A DNA stretch of 23,395 nucleotides from Flavobacteriales bacterium (GTDB taxonomy: Bacteria; Bacteroidota; Bacteroidia; Flavobacteriales_F; PHOS-HE28): assembly GCA_016702645.1 (NCBI GenBank), contig JADJDP010000024.1, positions 1-23,395 of the forward strand, in the 5' to 3' direction. Positions within the stretch are counted from its first letter, which is position 1, and the number at the start of each line of letters is the position of its first letter. The notes under the pieces are model-generated. The model was not told the DNA's origin and did no database searches. It worked only from the letters and a program-made list of their open reading frames with translations. The translations under genes were made by a program, and so were the position numbers. Below, piece after piece: positions 1-9,820 of the stretch.

Positions 1-105
1 GCCGACACTGGCACGAATGTTGTTCACATTGAAGCCGATCAATTTCACGCGGACAAAGGTGCATGACACAACCGTTCGTTCAGCCATCGTGCGTAACATC
101 GCACG

Positions 106-845
106 ATGTCCACGTTCACCTGGCTTCAGCCGATCTTTGCATCGCCGTCGCGGCGCATCACCTTTCCTTCCTTCGCATCCGCGTGCCCTACGGCCGCGCA
201 CCACTACCGGCTGGGACCGACGATCGATAACCGCTGGGGTGGTTCTGGATGGAACTGCCAGCGCTCCCGATCTTCCTGTTGATGGTGGTGCCCGGCCCGG
301 CGAAAAGGACGCTCTCACTTGGTTGCCCCTGCCCCTCTGGACCGTGCACTATGTGAACCGACATCGGGATCTTCCCCTTCCGCTTGAAGACGAGCGGCAA
401 GCAAATGCCCCTGCTCATTGCGGTGAGCGCCGTTAGCTTAATGGCGTGAACGGCGCGATCAACGGCTGGTGGCTGGGCTTCGCAGCGCCACCCGACCGAG
501 CCTTCCTCACGTGCTTCGCGTTCATCGGTGCTGCGCTCTTGGAGACCGGTGGTTTCATCAACCTTCGTGCCGATGCCAGATCCACCGCGTTGCGCGAAAG
601 GGGTGATGGATACGCATCCCGCGCGGCGGGCTGTTCGAGCGTATCAGCCGCCCGGAACCATTTCGGCGAGATCCTGGAATGGACTGGTTCTCGCGCTCGC
701 CGCTTGGTCGCTGCCCGCATTTTCCTTCGCGCTGTGGACCTTCATCAACCTGAGCCCACGCGCGCAGAACCACCACGCACGGCCCCGTGAGCGTTTCGCG
801 GAGCATCCGCGCGAACGCAAGGCGGCGATCCCCTACCTCTGGTGA
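106..845 (+). CDS. 3-oxo-5-alpha-steroid 4-dehydrogenase-like membrane reductase (frame-disrupted)
   Basis: Joined across frames, the translation follows the steroid 5-alpha-reductase C-terminal family, integral membrane NADPH-dependent reductases of about 250 residues. Visible landmarks in order: a hydrophobic N-terminus from ATG at 106, VPYGR near 185, GPTIDNRWG followed by MELPALPIFLLMVV (249-290), WTVHYVNRHR (about 345-370), MPLLIAVSA and NGAINGWWLGF (about 410-480). The C-terminal signature then reads NHFGEILEW and AAWSLPAFSFALWTFINLSPRA, ending RKAAIPYLW at the stop at 843-845. Frame changes occur near 180, 290, 380, 430, 520 and 680, more consistent with indel error than decay because every block is well conserved. 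Its stop overlaps the GTG start of the next gene, suggesting an operon. The substrate in bacteria is unknown; a lipid or sterol-like enone is possible. Confidence 0.85.
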
Positions 846-1798
846 CGGCCGATCGCCGTCACCGGGGCATCCGGCCAGCGGGCAGCAATCTCTGCCCCTT
901 GTTGCTCGCGCAAGGCCATCGTTTGGTGCTGCATTGGCATCGCTAGCGCGACCACTTGAACGACCCCTGCTCGCGAACGCGTGCAAGGCGACCCTCATCG
1001 ATCCCGATGCGGGCGGACCGGTTGGTGCAGGGCGGATGCCGTGGTACTACCCGCGGGGCGCATCAGCATCGACAGCGCACGCGACCCACTGCCGCAGCGT
1101 GTAACGTGGATGGTACCCGCAATGTGGTGAGGGCGTGCGTGCGCCACGGGGTGAAAAGGCCTGTTCACTTCAGCAGTATCCATAGTTATCGCGCAAAGCC
1201 ACGGACGGGTAATTTTGACGAATCACGCGGGCCTACCGAAGAGCTTCGCACCGGCGTACGATCGTTCCGGTGGCAAGGCCGCAGGTGATGCCATGCCGCT
1301 ACAGGCAGTGGGAGAGCATGGGTTGAACGCGGCGATCCCCGCCCCCACCTCTGTGTTCGGACCGAACGATCATGGCGCCTTCGTTGCTCGGCCAGGCCAT
1401 CGCGGACATCCACCGCGGCCGCGGTCCGCTGCCTCGTTCCGGGGCTAAGGTGACTTCCTGCTGATGTGGGCGACGTGGCGCAAGCGGCGGCACAATGCCT
1501 TGACCCGGCGCGCGCACGGTGAGAAGTTCCTGTTATCCGGCATTATTATTCTGTGAAGGACTCGTCGCGGCGATCGGCCAAGCGACGGGAAAGAAGGCGG
1601 TGCACCGCGGCACCGCCTGGCTGCTGTTCTCCCTTGTACTTTCTTCCGTGCGCGTGCTAACACGCTTCCGCGCTCCTCGCCACGCGAGGCCATCCATGCC
1701 TTGCTGGAAGGCTATCCTGCAATCAGCTGCGCGAAGGCCGAACGCATCCTCAGCTTCCATGTGCGGCCCTTCGAGGAGAGTATCGAGACTTTGCATAA
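842..1798 (+). CDS. NAD-dependent epimerase/dehydratase family protein (frame-disrupted)
   Basis: This is an extended short-chain dehydrogenase. The nucleotide-binding motif reads IAVTGASG from 852, followed by a segment ending QGHRLVLHWH. Next come NVDGTRNVVRACVRHGVKR (about 1106-1160), HFSSIHSYRA, a YDRS...K active-site region near 1257-1280, and GLNAAIPAPTSVFGPND (about 1324-1372). The C-terminus continues HGEKFLLSG, then LVAAIGQATGKKAVHRGTAW, and finishes SFHVRPFEESI followed, one base out of frame, by RDFA and TAA at 1796-1798. At least eight frame changes are needed, and the lysine after YDRS sits two residues later than usual. The GTG start at 842 overlaps the preceding stop. Family members reduce or epimerise sugars, flavonoids or sterols. 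Pairing with a 5-alpha-reductase homologue suggests a lipid or terpenoid modification pathway, but that is inference. Confidence 0.85.
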
Positions 1799-1987
1799 GC
1801 TGAGGCATCCCCTGCCGCACGAGCGGAATAGCTCTGGGCAGCGTTCCCCGGTCGATGCTGTCCACACCCTGTTGATGAAACTCCCGCGTGCGTGCTTGGC
1901 ACGGGAGAAGCCTTCCTCATACATTCATTGAACCATTGACCGACCCCTGCGGTCGAACGGATGGTGAACAGACCACGCCCTCACGCC

Positions 1988-3668
1988 ATGGCCATCCAAC
2001 CTACACCGGCCCTTCGGCCGCGCCGAATCGTATCCACTTGTTTCTGCTGGCGCTCTTCGTCACCCCCCCGAGCACCCGCCCACTTCAACGGTATGGGCCT
2101 TACGCAGATGGTGGACGAACTGCTCACCTTCGGGCACGGCCGTGCCGCCACCGCTGAAGAACTTACACCGCACCCGATGGTAACAACCAGCCTGACCTCG
2201 CTCATCGATCCGAACGTTCCTCTTCTGATCCACCTGGGTGAACACGGCGAGCGATCCTCAGCGCCCATCGATCCGCGCGGCACGCACGCCAGCCTTTCCT
2301 GCGGGTCGGCCCCATGAGCGGCCAGGGAACGCAACCTGCGGTGAGAAGCTCACTCCCAGCTCGGTACAACCACACCGCCCACGCAGGCATTGGCGGTCTT
2401 CCAACCGGAAGGCTTGTATTCCATGAACGCAGCTGTTGCGGAACCACGTAAGGGCAACTTCCGCCAATTGATACATGACGTGACGTTTGAGCCCGCCATG
2501 CTGGGGTCTACTTGAACGGATACCTGAACATCGTGCCACCGCACCGGACGAGAAACTACGCGCGGAATTGATGGAACTGTTCAATATTAGGACAGGGGTC
2601 GGGCTATGGAAAGCGATGTACAAGCCGTCCGCCCGCGTGCTCACCGCACGGATTCACCGCTGAATATGTGCATCAAGGACAGCCGAGATCTGTTCCCCGC
2701 AGACTCATCTTTCCTGCCCTTCCTGCATGCCATCACGGACAGCAGCGGTTCAGCGGTTTCTTCAACAACACGCCTTGGGGGACCGGCGATTGATCGGGGT
2801 GAACGGTGGTGCCAACGAACTGAACGAACTCCTGGACATGCTCTTCGCGAAGGACGAACCGGAGCTTGTTCCTCTGCCGGAGCCCTGATCGCTGGTTCGT
2901 GCATGTTGCAGACCAGCGCCGCCGAGACCGATGCGATCGAACCGCTCGCCGAACTTTTCCGCAACAACGCGCGGGCGCTCCCGATCCGATGGAGACCGTA
3001 GTGCGGCCTTACTCACGAGCCGATCATTTCTACAGTGCCGATCTGCGCGGCTGCAGGCGATCAAGAGCCCCGCCGAGCGATCGGTGACCTGCGGGCTCCT
3101 GCGGAATGCCATCCCACACCGACCCCAGTTCTGAAGCTCAGTGTAGTGTCTGAAAGACCTGTACTGGCTCATCGGCTACTGGTGCAGGAGCTGGCCAACC
3201 CGCCCACCAGGGGTGATTGGACCGCCTATTGCCAGTTCCCCAGTACGACAAGATCTGGGTGGACACCGCCACGCTTCCCGGCGAGGAACCATGCGTTGCA
3301 GGGTGTTCTCTACCCGGCCTTTCCACCCTGGCGAACCTCCACCAGCCCTGAGCCTGAACCTGGAATTCAACATCGATCTGGTGGCCTTTCACCCAGTTGT
3401 TGAGCAACCCGAGCGATCCCAACTCGTTAGTGGCCGATGCGGCCGAACTGCTCTACAGACACCTTCTCGCAAGCGGTGCGCGACCAACTGAAAACGAACT
3501 TCCTCCTGCTCGGGCAACCGCAGGACCAATCCGGACCTTCGCCTATTCCACGGATGTGGCCGACCCCAACACCACGCACGAGACCGCGCCGAGCCGTCCC
3601 GCTGGATCCTGCTCAAAGATGTCCTCTTGATGGTCAGCACCGCAAGAAGGAATACCATGATCCACTGA
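1988..3668 (+). CDS. DUF1800 domain-containing protein (frame-disrupted)
   Basis: Recognised as DUF1800 from its partner and from conserved blocks. These are an N-terminal region with MGLTQMVDELL (2094-2126), AVFQPEGLYSMNAAVAEPRK (about 2392-2450), and NFRQLIHDVTFEPAML followed by YLNGYLNIV (about 2455-2535). KLRAELMELF follows at 2551-2580, where the family normally has ARELMELFTLG. Further on are GANELNELLDMLF, LYRWFVH, EPLAELFRNN, a region on restarting the search for gaps ending LLTS.HFYS, then LNLEFNIDLVAF and DQLKTNFLLLGQPQDQ near the end. It finishes about STPEYHD at 3640-3665, as in relatives. ATG at 1988 is preferred; an alternative ATG lies at 1961. The biochemical function is not established. 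The family is typically encoded directly upstream of DUF1501 proteins, as here. More than ten frame changes are present. Confidence 0.82.
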
Positions 3669-5259
3669 CCACGCCCGAGAAACGTAGGAACTTCTGCCGA
3701 TCAATGTCTATGGCCACCGACGGCCTTACCACGACGCGCGCTTTCCCAACTTCATGCTCGCTCCCGTCAATGGAACGGCGGGGGCGAGGATCAAGAAGCA
3801 TTGCAGTGGTGCAGCTCCACGGTGGCAACGATGGGCTTGAACACCGCCGTCCCCATCGATCAGTACAGCCTCCTGTCCCCAGTTCCGGAACAACATGTCG
3901 ATCCTCGAAACCGACGGTGCTTCGCGCTCTCCGGCACCAATAACGGCGCCACTGGGCCGCACCTTCCATGATCGGGATGCAGAACCTCTGGAACGCACCG
4001 GCAAACTTTCCATCGTCCAGGCCGTGGGCATCCCGATCCCAACTTCAGCCACTTCACCGCAGCACGGATATCTGGGAGACCGATGCGGACGCCAACCACC
4101 CTGGTCGACAGCGGATGGGTCGGCCGCTTCCGAAATGGAATACCCCAACTACCCGGCTGGATGCCCCAATACGGACAGCTCGATCCGCTCGCTATTCGCG
4201 TAGGCGGACCGGTCGGCGCCGGCTTGCAGCACATGGGTGAGTATGGCCGCAGCGACTATAACACGGACGATCCCCTGAACCTGACCAACAACCCATACAC
4301 CGATCCGGTAACGGCGGATTTGCAAGAGTGGCAAGTTGATTTCGGTTGGACCGTGCAGCGCCAGACCGATCTCTACGGTGATGCGATCAACGATGCGGCG
4401 CAACCCCGGATGTAACTGGAGCATCGCTGTATCCCACCGGCACACAGCTCCGTACGGCTCCGCGCAGGCCCCGAAAGACCGTGGCTCAACTGACCAGCGG
4501 TGGCCTGAAGACCAAGACCTACTGGGGGAGCGATCAGTTCACGACACACGACAGCAAACCGACGCCAACGATCCGACTATCGGCGCGCACGCGGACCGGT
4601 TCATGCGGGTGAGCGACGCCATCGCCGCGTTCCAGGATGATGCAGTTGCTCGGCATCGCTGACCGCGCTCGGCATGACCTTCAGCGAATTCGGTCGTCGC
4701 GTGATGAGCAATGCCTCGGGCGGTACCGACCACGGCGCGGTGGCGCGGATGTTCTCTTTGGCACGCAGGTAATGCCCGGTATCCCGGCGATAACCCCGAG
4801 ATCAGCCCGAACATCACGGTTCAGCACGAACGTAACGGCGCAATATGATTTCCGCAGCGTTACGCCAGCGTGCTGCGCGACTGGTTCTGCTTGACCCAGA
4901 CCGATGTGGATACTGTGCTGCTGAACACCTACCAACCGCTCGCCGTGGTCGATCCCGCAGGCTGCCTGGGCATCGGCATTCATGAGGCCAACCAAGGTGC
5001 CGGTATCTCACTTCTTGATGCGTACCCGAACCCGTTCACGGAGCGGACCACGATCACGTTCACCAGCGAAGGCGGGCGTGTCGCGTTGCATGTGTTCGAT
5101 GAGCAAGGGCGCGTGGTGAAGGTGTTGCGCAACGAGGACCTGCCCATCGGCACTTCATCGTGGATCGCGATGACGGGCGACCAGCCCGCAGGTGTCTACT
5201 ACTGCCGCCTGCAGAACGGCAGGAAGCAGCAGATGAAGAGTTTACTGAAGGTGCGCTAG
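3657..5259 (+). CDS. DUF1501 domain-containing protein with T9SS type A sorting domain (frame-disrupted)
   Basis: DUF1501 proteins are sulfatase/alkaline-phosphatase-fold relatives of unknown activity, exported in many Bacteroidota. Landmarks: EKRRNF (3679-3695), the usual start of the twin-arginine-like leader, and VVQLHGGNDGL (about 3805-3840), the family signature. Then come AVPIDQYSLL, TLVDSGWVGRFRNG, DPLNLTNNPYTDPV, SDAIAAFQDD, and a block ALGMTFSEFGRRVMSNASGG followed by TDHG (about 4665-4740). The latter carries the conserved FGR and DHG residues. The tail from about 5005 is a T9SS type A domain: SLLDAYPNPFTERTTITF, then VFDEQGRVVKV, PAGVYYCRLQNG, and LLKVR at the stop. Outer-membrane translocation by T9SS is therefore expected. 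ATG at 3657 overlaps the end of the DUF1800 gene, suggesting translational coupling. The last 390 bases are in one clean frame; the earlier part needs about ten frame changes. Confidence 0.85.
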
Positions 5260-5379
5260 GAGCGTATGGAGAGTCCCCTTGCATCCAGCCGCGCATGGTG
5301 AGCCTGCGTAGCTCCGCCGCATGCCACGCGCTTACCGTTCGTTGCCTCTGCGAGACCGCACCCCGGCTTCCTGACACCG

Positions 5380-6599
5380 CGGCAACGGACCGTCCCGCAC
5401 TGGACAGCGGGGCGAACGCGGAATGCGTCATCGCTGTGTGAAGAGGATCACGATCGCCCCGTTTCGCCATGGCGGTCCTGCGCGCCGACGCACAGAACCC
5501 GCTCCCTCGTGCCCGGTACCGCGTACCAGGTGGAGTTCTTCGTTTCCCTGGCCGACGTGTCCAAATTCGCCGTGAACGAATTGGGGGCTCTGTTCTCGAT
5601 GGCCCCGCCTGTGCGGAACGATGATCTGCACATTCCGCGCTTACCTCAGGTCGTGCACGGCGGTGCGAGCTGGTTGGACGACAAGACGGGCTGGACGCGG
5701 ATCGCCGGTTGCTTCGTCGCCGATTCCGCCTATACCACGCTAACCATCGGCAACTTTCTGGGTACCGCCACCGATCATTTGAACGTCGGCACGCAATACC
5801 CGTTGACCAACTATTGCTACTACTACGCGGAGGACGTTTCGGTGATGGCACTACCAACCCCATCGCTCGGTCCTGACATCACCGCCTGCGGACCCGTTGT
5901 GATCTCCGTCATCGACCCGGAACCGGGAACCGCCTACACTTGGAACACAGGCAGCACCGGATCATCGATCACCGTGGATACCTCGGGTATCTTCATCGTG
6001 ACGACCTCCGGGCCCAACTGCCCGATGAGCGACACGGTGGAGGTCACCATCGGCCAGCCCTTTGCGTTCACGTTGCCGATCGATACGCTGGTGGATCTAT
6101 GCACCAACCCTTTGGTCGTTCTCGACATCGGCCCGATCCCCTATGGGGCGAGCGCGTATTGGAGCACCGGGAGCGCGGGACCGCGATGCGAAGTGTCCGC
6201 TTCCGGCACCTATTCCGTAACGGTCGATGGCCCGGAGATCTGCCCAAGCACCGCGGAAGTGCGCGTGATCGATACGTGTGTTGGACCCGTGTTCATCCCC
6301 AACGCGGTGTCACCGAACGGTGATGGCATCAACGACCGGTGGAAACCGGGTGGTGGGCGGAACGGATCACATCGTACGAGCTGCGCGTCTTCGATCGCTG
6401 GGGACATGAGTTGTTCTCTTCCATGATCCTGATACCGCGTGGGAACGATGCCGGTCGGCATATATGCCTACCAGTTGCACGCCATCGAGGAGGGTCGGCC
6501 GCAGCGTATGATGCGGTAGGACACGTTACCGTGGTGTGCGTCGAGCCGACGCTCTCAAGGCCGTACCTTGCTCCCTATCCATGTGGACCCCATCCTTGA
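5380..6599 (+). CDS. T9SS type B (gliding motility-associated C-terminal) surface protein, 5' end unresolved
   Basis: From 5500 to about 6340 one frame encodes a secreted beta-rich protein. VPGTAYQVEFFVSLADVSKF, ending in LGALFS, is the kind of carbohydrate-binding-like module that precedes gliding-motility C-terminal domains. Two PKD/Ig-like segments follow: GPDITACG with TAYTWNTGSTGSSITV, and YWSTGSAG with SGTYSVTV. The T9SS type B tail begins FIPNAVSPNGDGINDRW (6292-6342). After frame changes it continues ITSYELRVFDRWGHELF, then AYQLHAIEEG and GHVTVV near 6535. Relatives usually stop just after that motif; here the frame runs to 6599 and overlaps the next gene, so a stop may have been lost to an indel. 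Sequence from 5380 back to the DUF1501 stop contains coding-like pieces, but I cannot place a start. Export to the cell surface through T9SS is expected; the ligand is unknown. Confidence 0.8.
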
Positions 6600-6890
6600 T
6601 CCGCTCCCTCACCTGCACCATGCTCTTCCTGTGCTGCACCTGGGCGCACGGACAGGTGCTCGGCCTTACCGTGCCGCTCCAATGTCCATCGGCACTTGTC
6701 TCACGGATCGAAGCACTGCTTGAACGATGATCGCGCTGCGATCGACGTGGGCCACATGCCTCTCATTATTCGTATCAACACCTGGGCATTTTCTGCAAGG
6801 CGGAAGTGAAGTTGAACCGCTGGCTGCCAGTGCCGCTGATGATCCGTTTGGGCGACGTTCAGCGCGGAAGAATTGACGGAAAGGCCTGTT
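6581..6890 (+). CDS. Small secreted hypothetical protein (frame-disrupted)
   Basis: ATG at 6581 starts a typical signal peptide: a short N-region, the hydrophobic core LTCTMLFLCCTWA, and a likely cleavage after AHG before QVLGL. The mature part continues PSALVSRIEALLER, where an in-frame stop appears at 6726-6728. The next frame resumes with DDRAAIDVGHMPL, and a further change gives YQHLGIFCKAEVKLN followed by WLPVPLMIRLGDVQR (about 6780-6870). Together these make a coherent protein of about 100-110 residues; the exact end is uncertain. The IRLGDV block reads like a family I have seen as short uncharacterised Bacteroidota proteins, but I cannot name a domain. It follows the T9SS type B gene in the same direction and converges on the helicase gene. 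Confidence 0.5.
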
Positions 6891-6927
6891 CCGTCCGTCG
6901 AACTGATCCAGGTCACCGCCACGGAGG

Positions 6928-9212
6928 TCAATCGGCCTCTTTCTTCAACCACGCCTGCACCATGCGTAGCTGCCCGCAGCTATGGGCGCTGCTGAAATGC
7001 GCCTGCGCCGTGTTCAGTCTCTTCCGGATGCTCGCGCATCCATGCGGCGCATCACATCCCGCGTCGTGGCGGGCATCACGCCTTCAATGTCCACCTTGCC
7101 TTCGGCGATCCCTTTGGTGAAGTGTCCTTCGATGGTGGTCTGTGACAGTCCGCGCTCTTTGGCGATCTCCTCCACCGTGCGGCCGTCCTGCACCAGCGCA
7201 TAGGTCTTGTTGTAGGTCTGGCCGATCTCCGCTTTCGTGCGGCGGGGCTTCTTCTCCACCCCATCGCCATCCTTTGCGGACCTTCGACGACGTCCGGACT
7301 TCCGGGTGGTCTCCGGGTAGCGTTCCAGTAGCGTGGCGCGTACCCGTTCCAGCATAGCGATACGTCGGTCGGTGATGGTCCGATCGAGTTCAGGCCTCCG
7401 CGTAACGGGATCGCCTTGCAGGATGGCCGTGGTGAGGTGCGCGGCGCGCGCGATCATGCTCAAATTTCTTCATCACCATGCCGTCCAACTCGGCCAAAGC
7501 GTCCCGGTATTGCTTCGTGCGGCTCAGCATTTCCACTTCGCCGAGGTGCTGCAACAGACCATCCAGCAAGCTGAAAAGGAATTCCGTGTGGTACACCCCT
7601 CCTTGCCGATGCGCTCCAACGAATCCCTACGCTTGTCCTCTTGCAAAAGGCGCAGCAATTGGTTGCTGAACTTGCGCGTGTTGTCCGTTTCCCCCGCAAC
7701 TTCTCTATCAGCAAGCCGAGCGCACTGCGCATGGTGGCGTCCTCGAACTCGCTCTTCGTGTTGTGGTCCTTTTGCGTGTGATCGGCGCGCTTCAACAGGT
7801 CACCCAGGTCAAAGGTGCTGGCGAGCATCGCCTGGAGGTAGGTGCGCTGCTCGGCCTGCAGTTGTTCGGGTAGTGGCTGTTGCGTGTGCTGTCGCGCGCT
7901 GAAGGCGACCACATCACGATCGCTGCTCACCACGCCGGGATCGATGCGCGTGCGCAGCGTGAGACCGTCCAACGAACGCAGACGCGATAGCGCCACGTAC
8001 ACCTGGCCGGGCGCGAAGGCGTTGCCCACATCGATGATCGCCTTGTCGAACGTGAGGCCCTGGCTCTTGTGTACCGTGATCGCCCACGCCAGCTTGATGG
8101 GGAACTGGGTGAAGCGCCCGATCACCTCCTCGTCCTGGGCTTTCGTCTTTGCGTCCACTGTATAGCGCTTGTTCTCCCAGGTCTCCTTCTTCAGCTTGTA
8201 CGGAACGCGATCGCCTTCCATCAGCACTTCGATGTCGCCTTCCTCGATCGCGTCACCTTGGCGAGCTTGCCATTGAAGTAGGCCTTGTCCTCGATCGTTC
8301 TTGATGAACATCACTTGCGCGCCGACCTTCAGTTCCAACCGCGCGGGAAGTGGATACATGCTCTCGGGGAATTCGCCTTACACCCCGCGTTGAATCCGAA
8401 CAATTCTCCGGGCAACTTGGCCAATGCTTCCTGGTTGATCGCATCCGCTTTGGCGTTGTGCGTGGTCAACGTGATCACACCTTCCGCCGATTGCGATGCG
8501 TCCGGCCGGTAGTGGGCGTTCAGCGCACGCACATCCTCCCCGGTCACGGTATTGTTCCGGAAGTTGTTCAGGATGCTGATGAAATCGCCGTCCTGCTGCC
8601 GGAAGATCTTGTCCAGTTCGATGTGCGCATAACCGTCCTGTGCCAGCGCACGTGCCTCGAAGAAGTGCGCGCTTTTGTACCACCGCTTCATCACCTGCCA
8701 TTCGGCGTCCTTCACCACGGGGGGTAGTTGGTACAAGTCGCCGATCAGCAATACCTGCGCACCGCCGAAACTCTTGTGCTGCACACCCTTCGCTGCGCGC
8801 ATGCGGTAGTCGATGGCGTCCAGCAGATCGGCCCGCAGCATGCTCACCTCGTCGATGATGAGCAGGTCCACTTCGCGCAGCACCTGGCGGCGGACAGCGT
8901 TGAGCGGATGCCGGCTCGCGAGCGTGTGCCGATCGGTGAACGCACCACCCTGCGCCTCGGGAGGCAGGGTGCGCTCCGGCACGAAGGCACCGAAAGGCAG
9001 CAAGAACTGGGAATGGATGGTGACGCCCTTCGCGTTGAGCGCCGCGATGCCCGTGGGCGCCAGAATGATGAACCGCTTGTGCGTGCTGGCGGCGAGCGCG
9101 TGGAGGAAGGTGGTCTTGCCCGTACCCGCCTTGCCGGTGAGGAACACATGGCGGCCTGTGCTGTTCACGAGCGCGCGGCGAGCGCGGCTATCTCGGTCTC
9201 CTCGTGTTGCAT
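6928..9212 (-). CDS. PIF1-like SF1 DNA helicase with C-terminal helix-turn-helix (frame-disrupted)
   Basis: The frame starting at ATG 9212 (MQHEETEIAALAAR) joins, after one indel near 9168, to a superfamily 1 helicase. Walker A is FLTGKAGTGKTTFL, about 9141-9100. PTGIAALNAKGVTIHS is motif Ia, LLIIDEVSMLR is Walker B, and LLIGDLYQLPPVV is motif III. LDKIFRQQD follows, then after a frame change near 8360 LKVGAQVMFIKND, and KLAWAITVHKSQGLTFDKA with QVYVALSRLRSLDGL as motifs V/VI. These are the PIF1/RecD2 family hallmarks. After further indels around 7650-7460 the C-terminus carries a basic linker and an HTH segment, RTVEEIAKERGLSQTTIEGH (about 7188-7129). It ends LRMVQAWLKKEAD at 6928-6930. Total size is about 760 residues. 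The HTH tail is the type also found at RecQ C-termini. Probable role: unwinding DNA in replication or recombination. Confidence 0.9.
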
Positions 9213-9432
9213 GGACCTCGTTGCGGATCGCAAGATCGCGCTCACAGGCCGGGTTGGAACAATGTGAACTTCTGAAGCACCAACTACATCACGGTACATG
9301 GGTTAAGGTTGAACGGAACGGCTCCGGTGGTCACTGACGAGAAGAACGTCAACCGGCACAGGCAAAAAATACACATCCCCTGGCAGTATCGATCACATTC
9401 GGAGATCGACGCAAGGGTCGCATGGGATCACA

Positions 9433-9723
9433 CTATGCCCGACCGCCTATGGTAAGCCAGTTCTCGAACTCGGCCAGTACCTGCTCCCAAGCGCAGGGGG
9501 CGGTCCGGCCCATGCCGATGAAATACCGCACACTATCCTGCCAACGGCCATGCTCATCCAGCCGCGTGGACTTTCCCCGGAAGAACACGAAGGCATCCCC
9601 ACGGCCTGGGACCTCCACATGCAAGCGACCCCGTCGTTTGACGAACAGCACAAGGACGGGATCGATGTCGTGCCTGCGCAGGGCGGTGGTGATAGCAGCG
9701 TGTTCGTGGGGAAGGAAGCGCAT
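9433..9723 (-). CDS. Hypothetical protein, about 96 aa
   Basis: A clean frame from ATG at 9723 (MRFLPHEHAAITTAL) to the stop at 9433. The protein has a helical start, then RHDIDPVLVLFVKRRGRLHV, a basic beta-hairpin-like stretch, and GDAFVFFRGKSTRLDE. It ends with an aromatic helix, WEQVLAEFENWL. No domain is recognised. The composition (mixed charge, no signal peptide, no membrane segment) suggests a small cytoplasmic protein. An in-frame ATG at 9822 would add 33 residues, but it would overlap the likely start of the divergent gene and leave no room for promoters, so 9723 is preferred. It reads without any frame change. Confidence 0.55.
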   Translation of the reverse strand: MRFLPHEHAAITTALRRHDIDPVLVLFVKRRGRLHVEVPGRGDAFVFFRGKSTRLDEHGRWQDSVRYFIGMGRTAPCAWEQVLAEFENWLTIGGRA

Positions 9724-9820
9724 GCCAGGTAACCTCGGCTCAATGTTCGATCGAAAATGACCTCCACGAAGGTCAGCAGGGTGGCAGAACCGCAGATAGC
9801 CATGGCTACATTCGGCGTTC

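Noticed and set aside
1..99. Possible divergent gene on the minus strand (open from ATG at 99 or 87 to the window edge, containing FVRVKLIGFNVNNIRAS)
   Set aside because: Only about 30 codons are visible and no family is recognisable; the starts would lie within 20 bases of the reductase start, so it is left as unproven.
5060..5863. Long minus-strand open frame (267 codons) opposite the DUF1501 tail and T9SS type B gene
   Set aside because: Arg/Ser/Pro-rich composition with no conserved pattern; it is the antisense of two clearly recognised plus-strand proteins.
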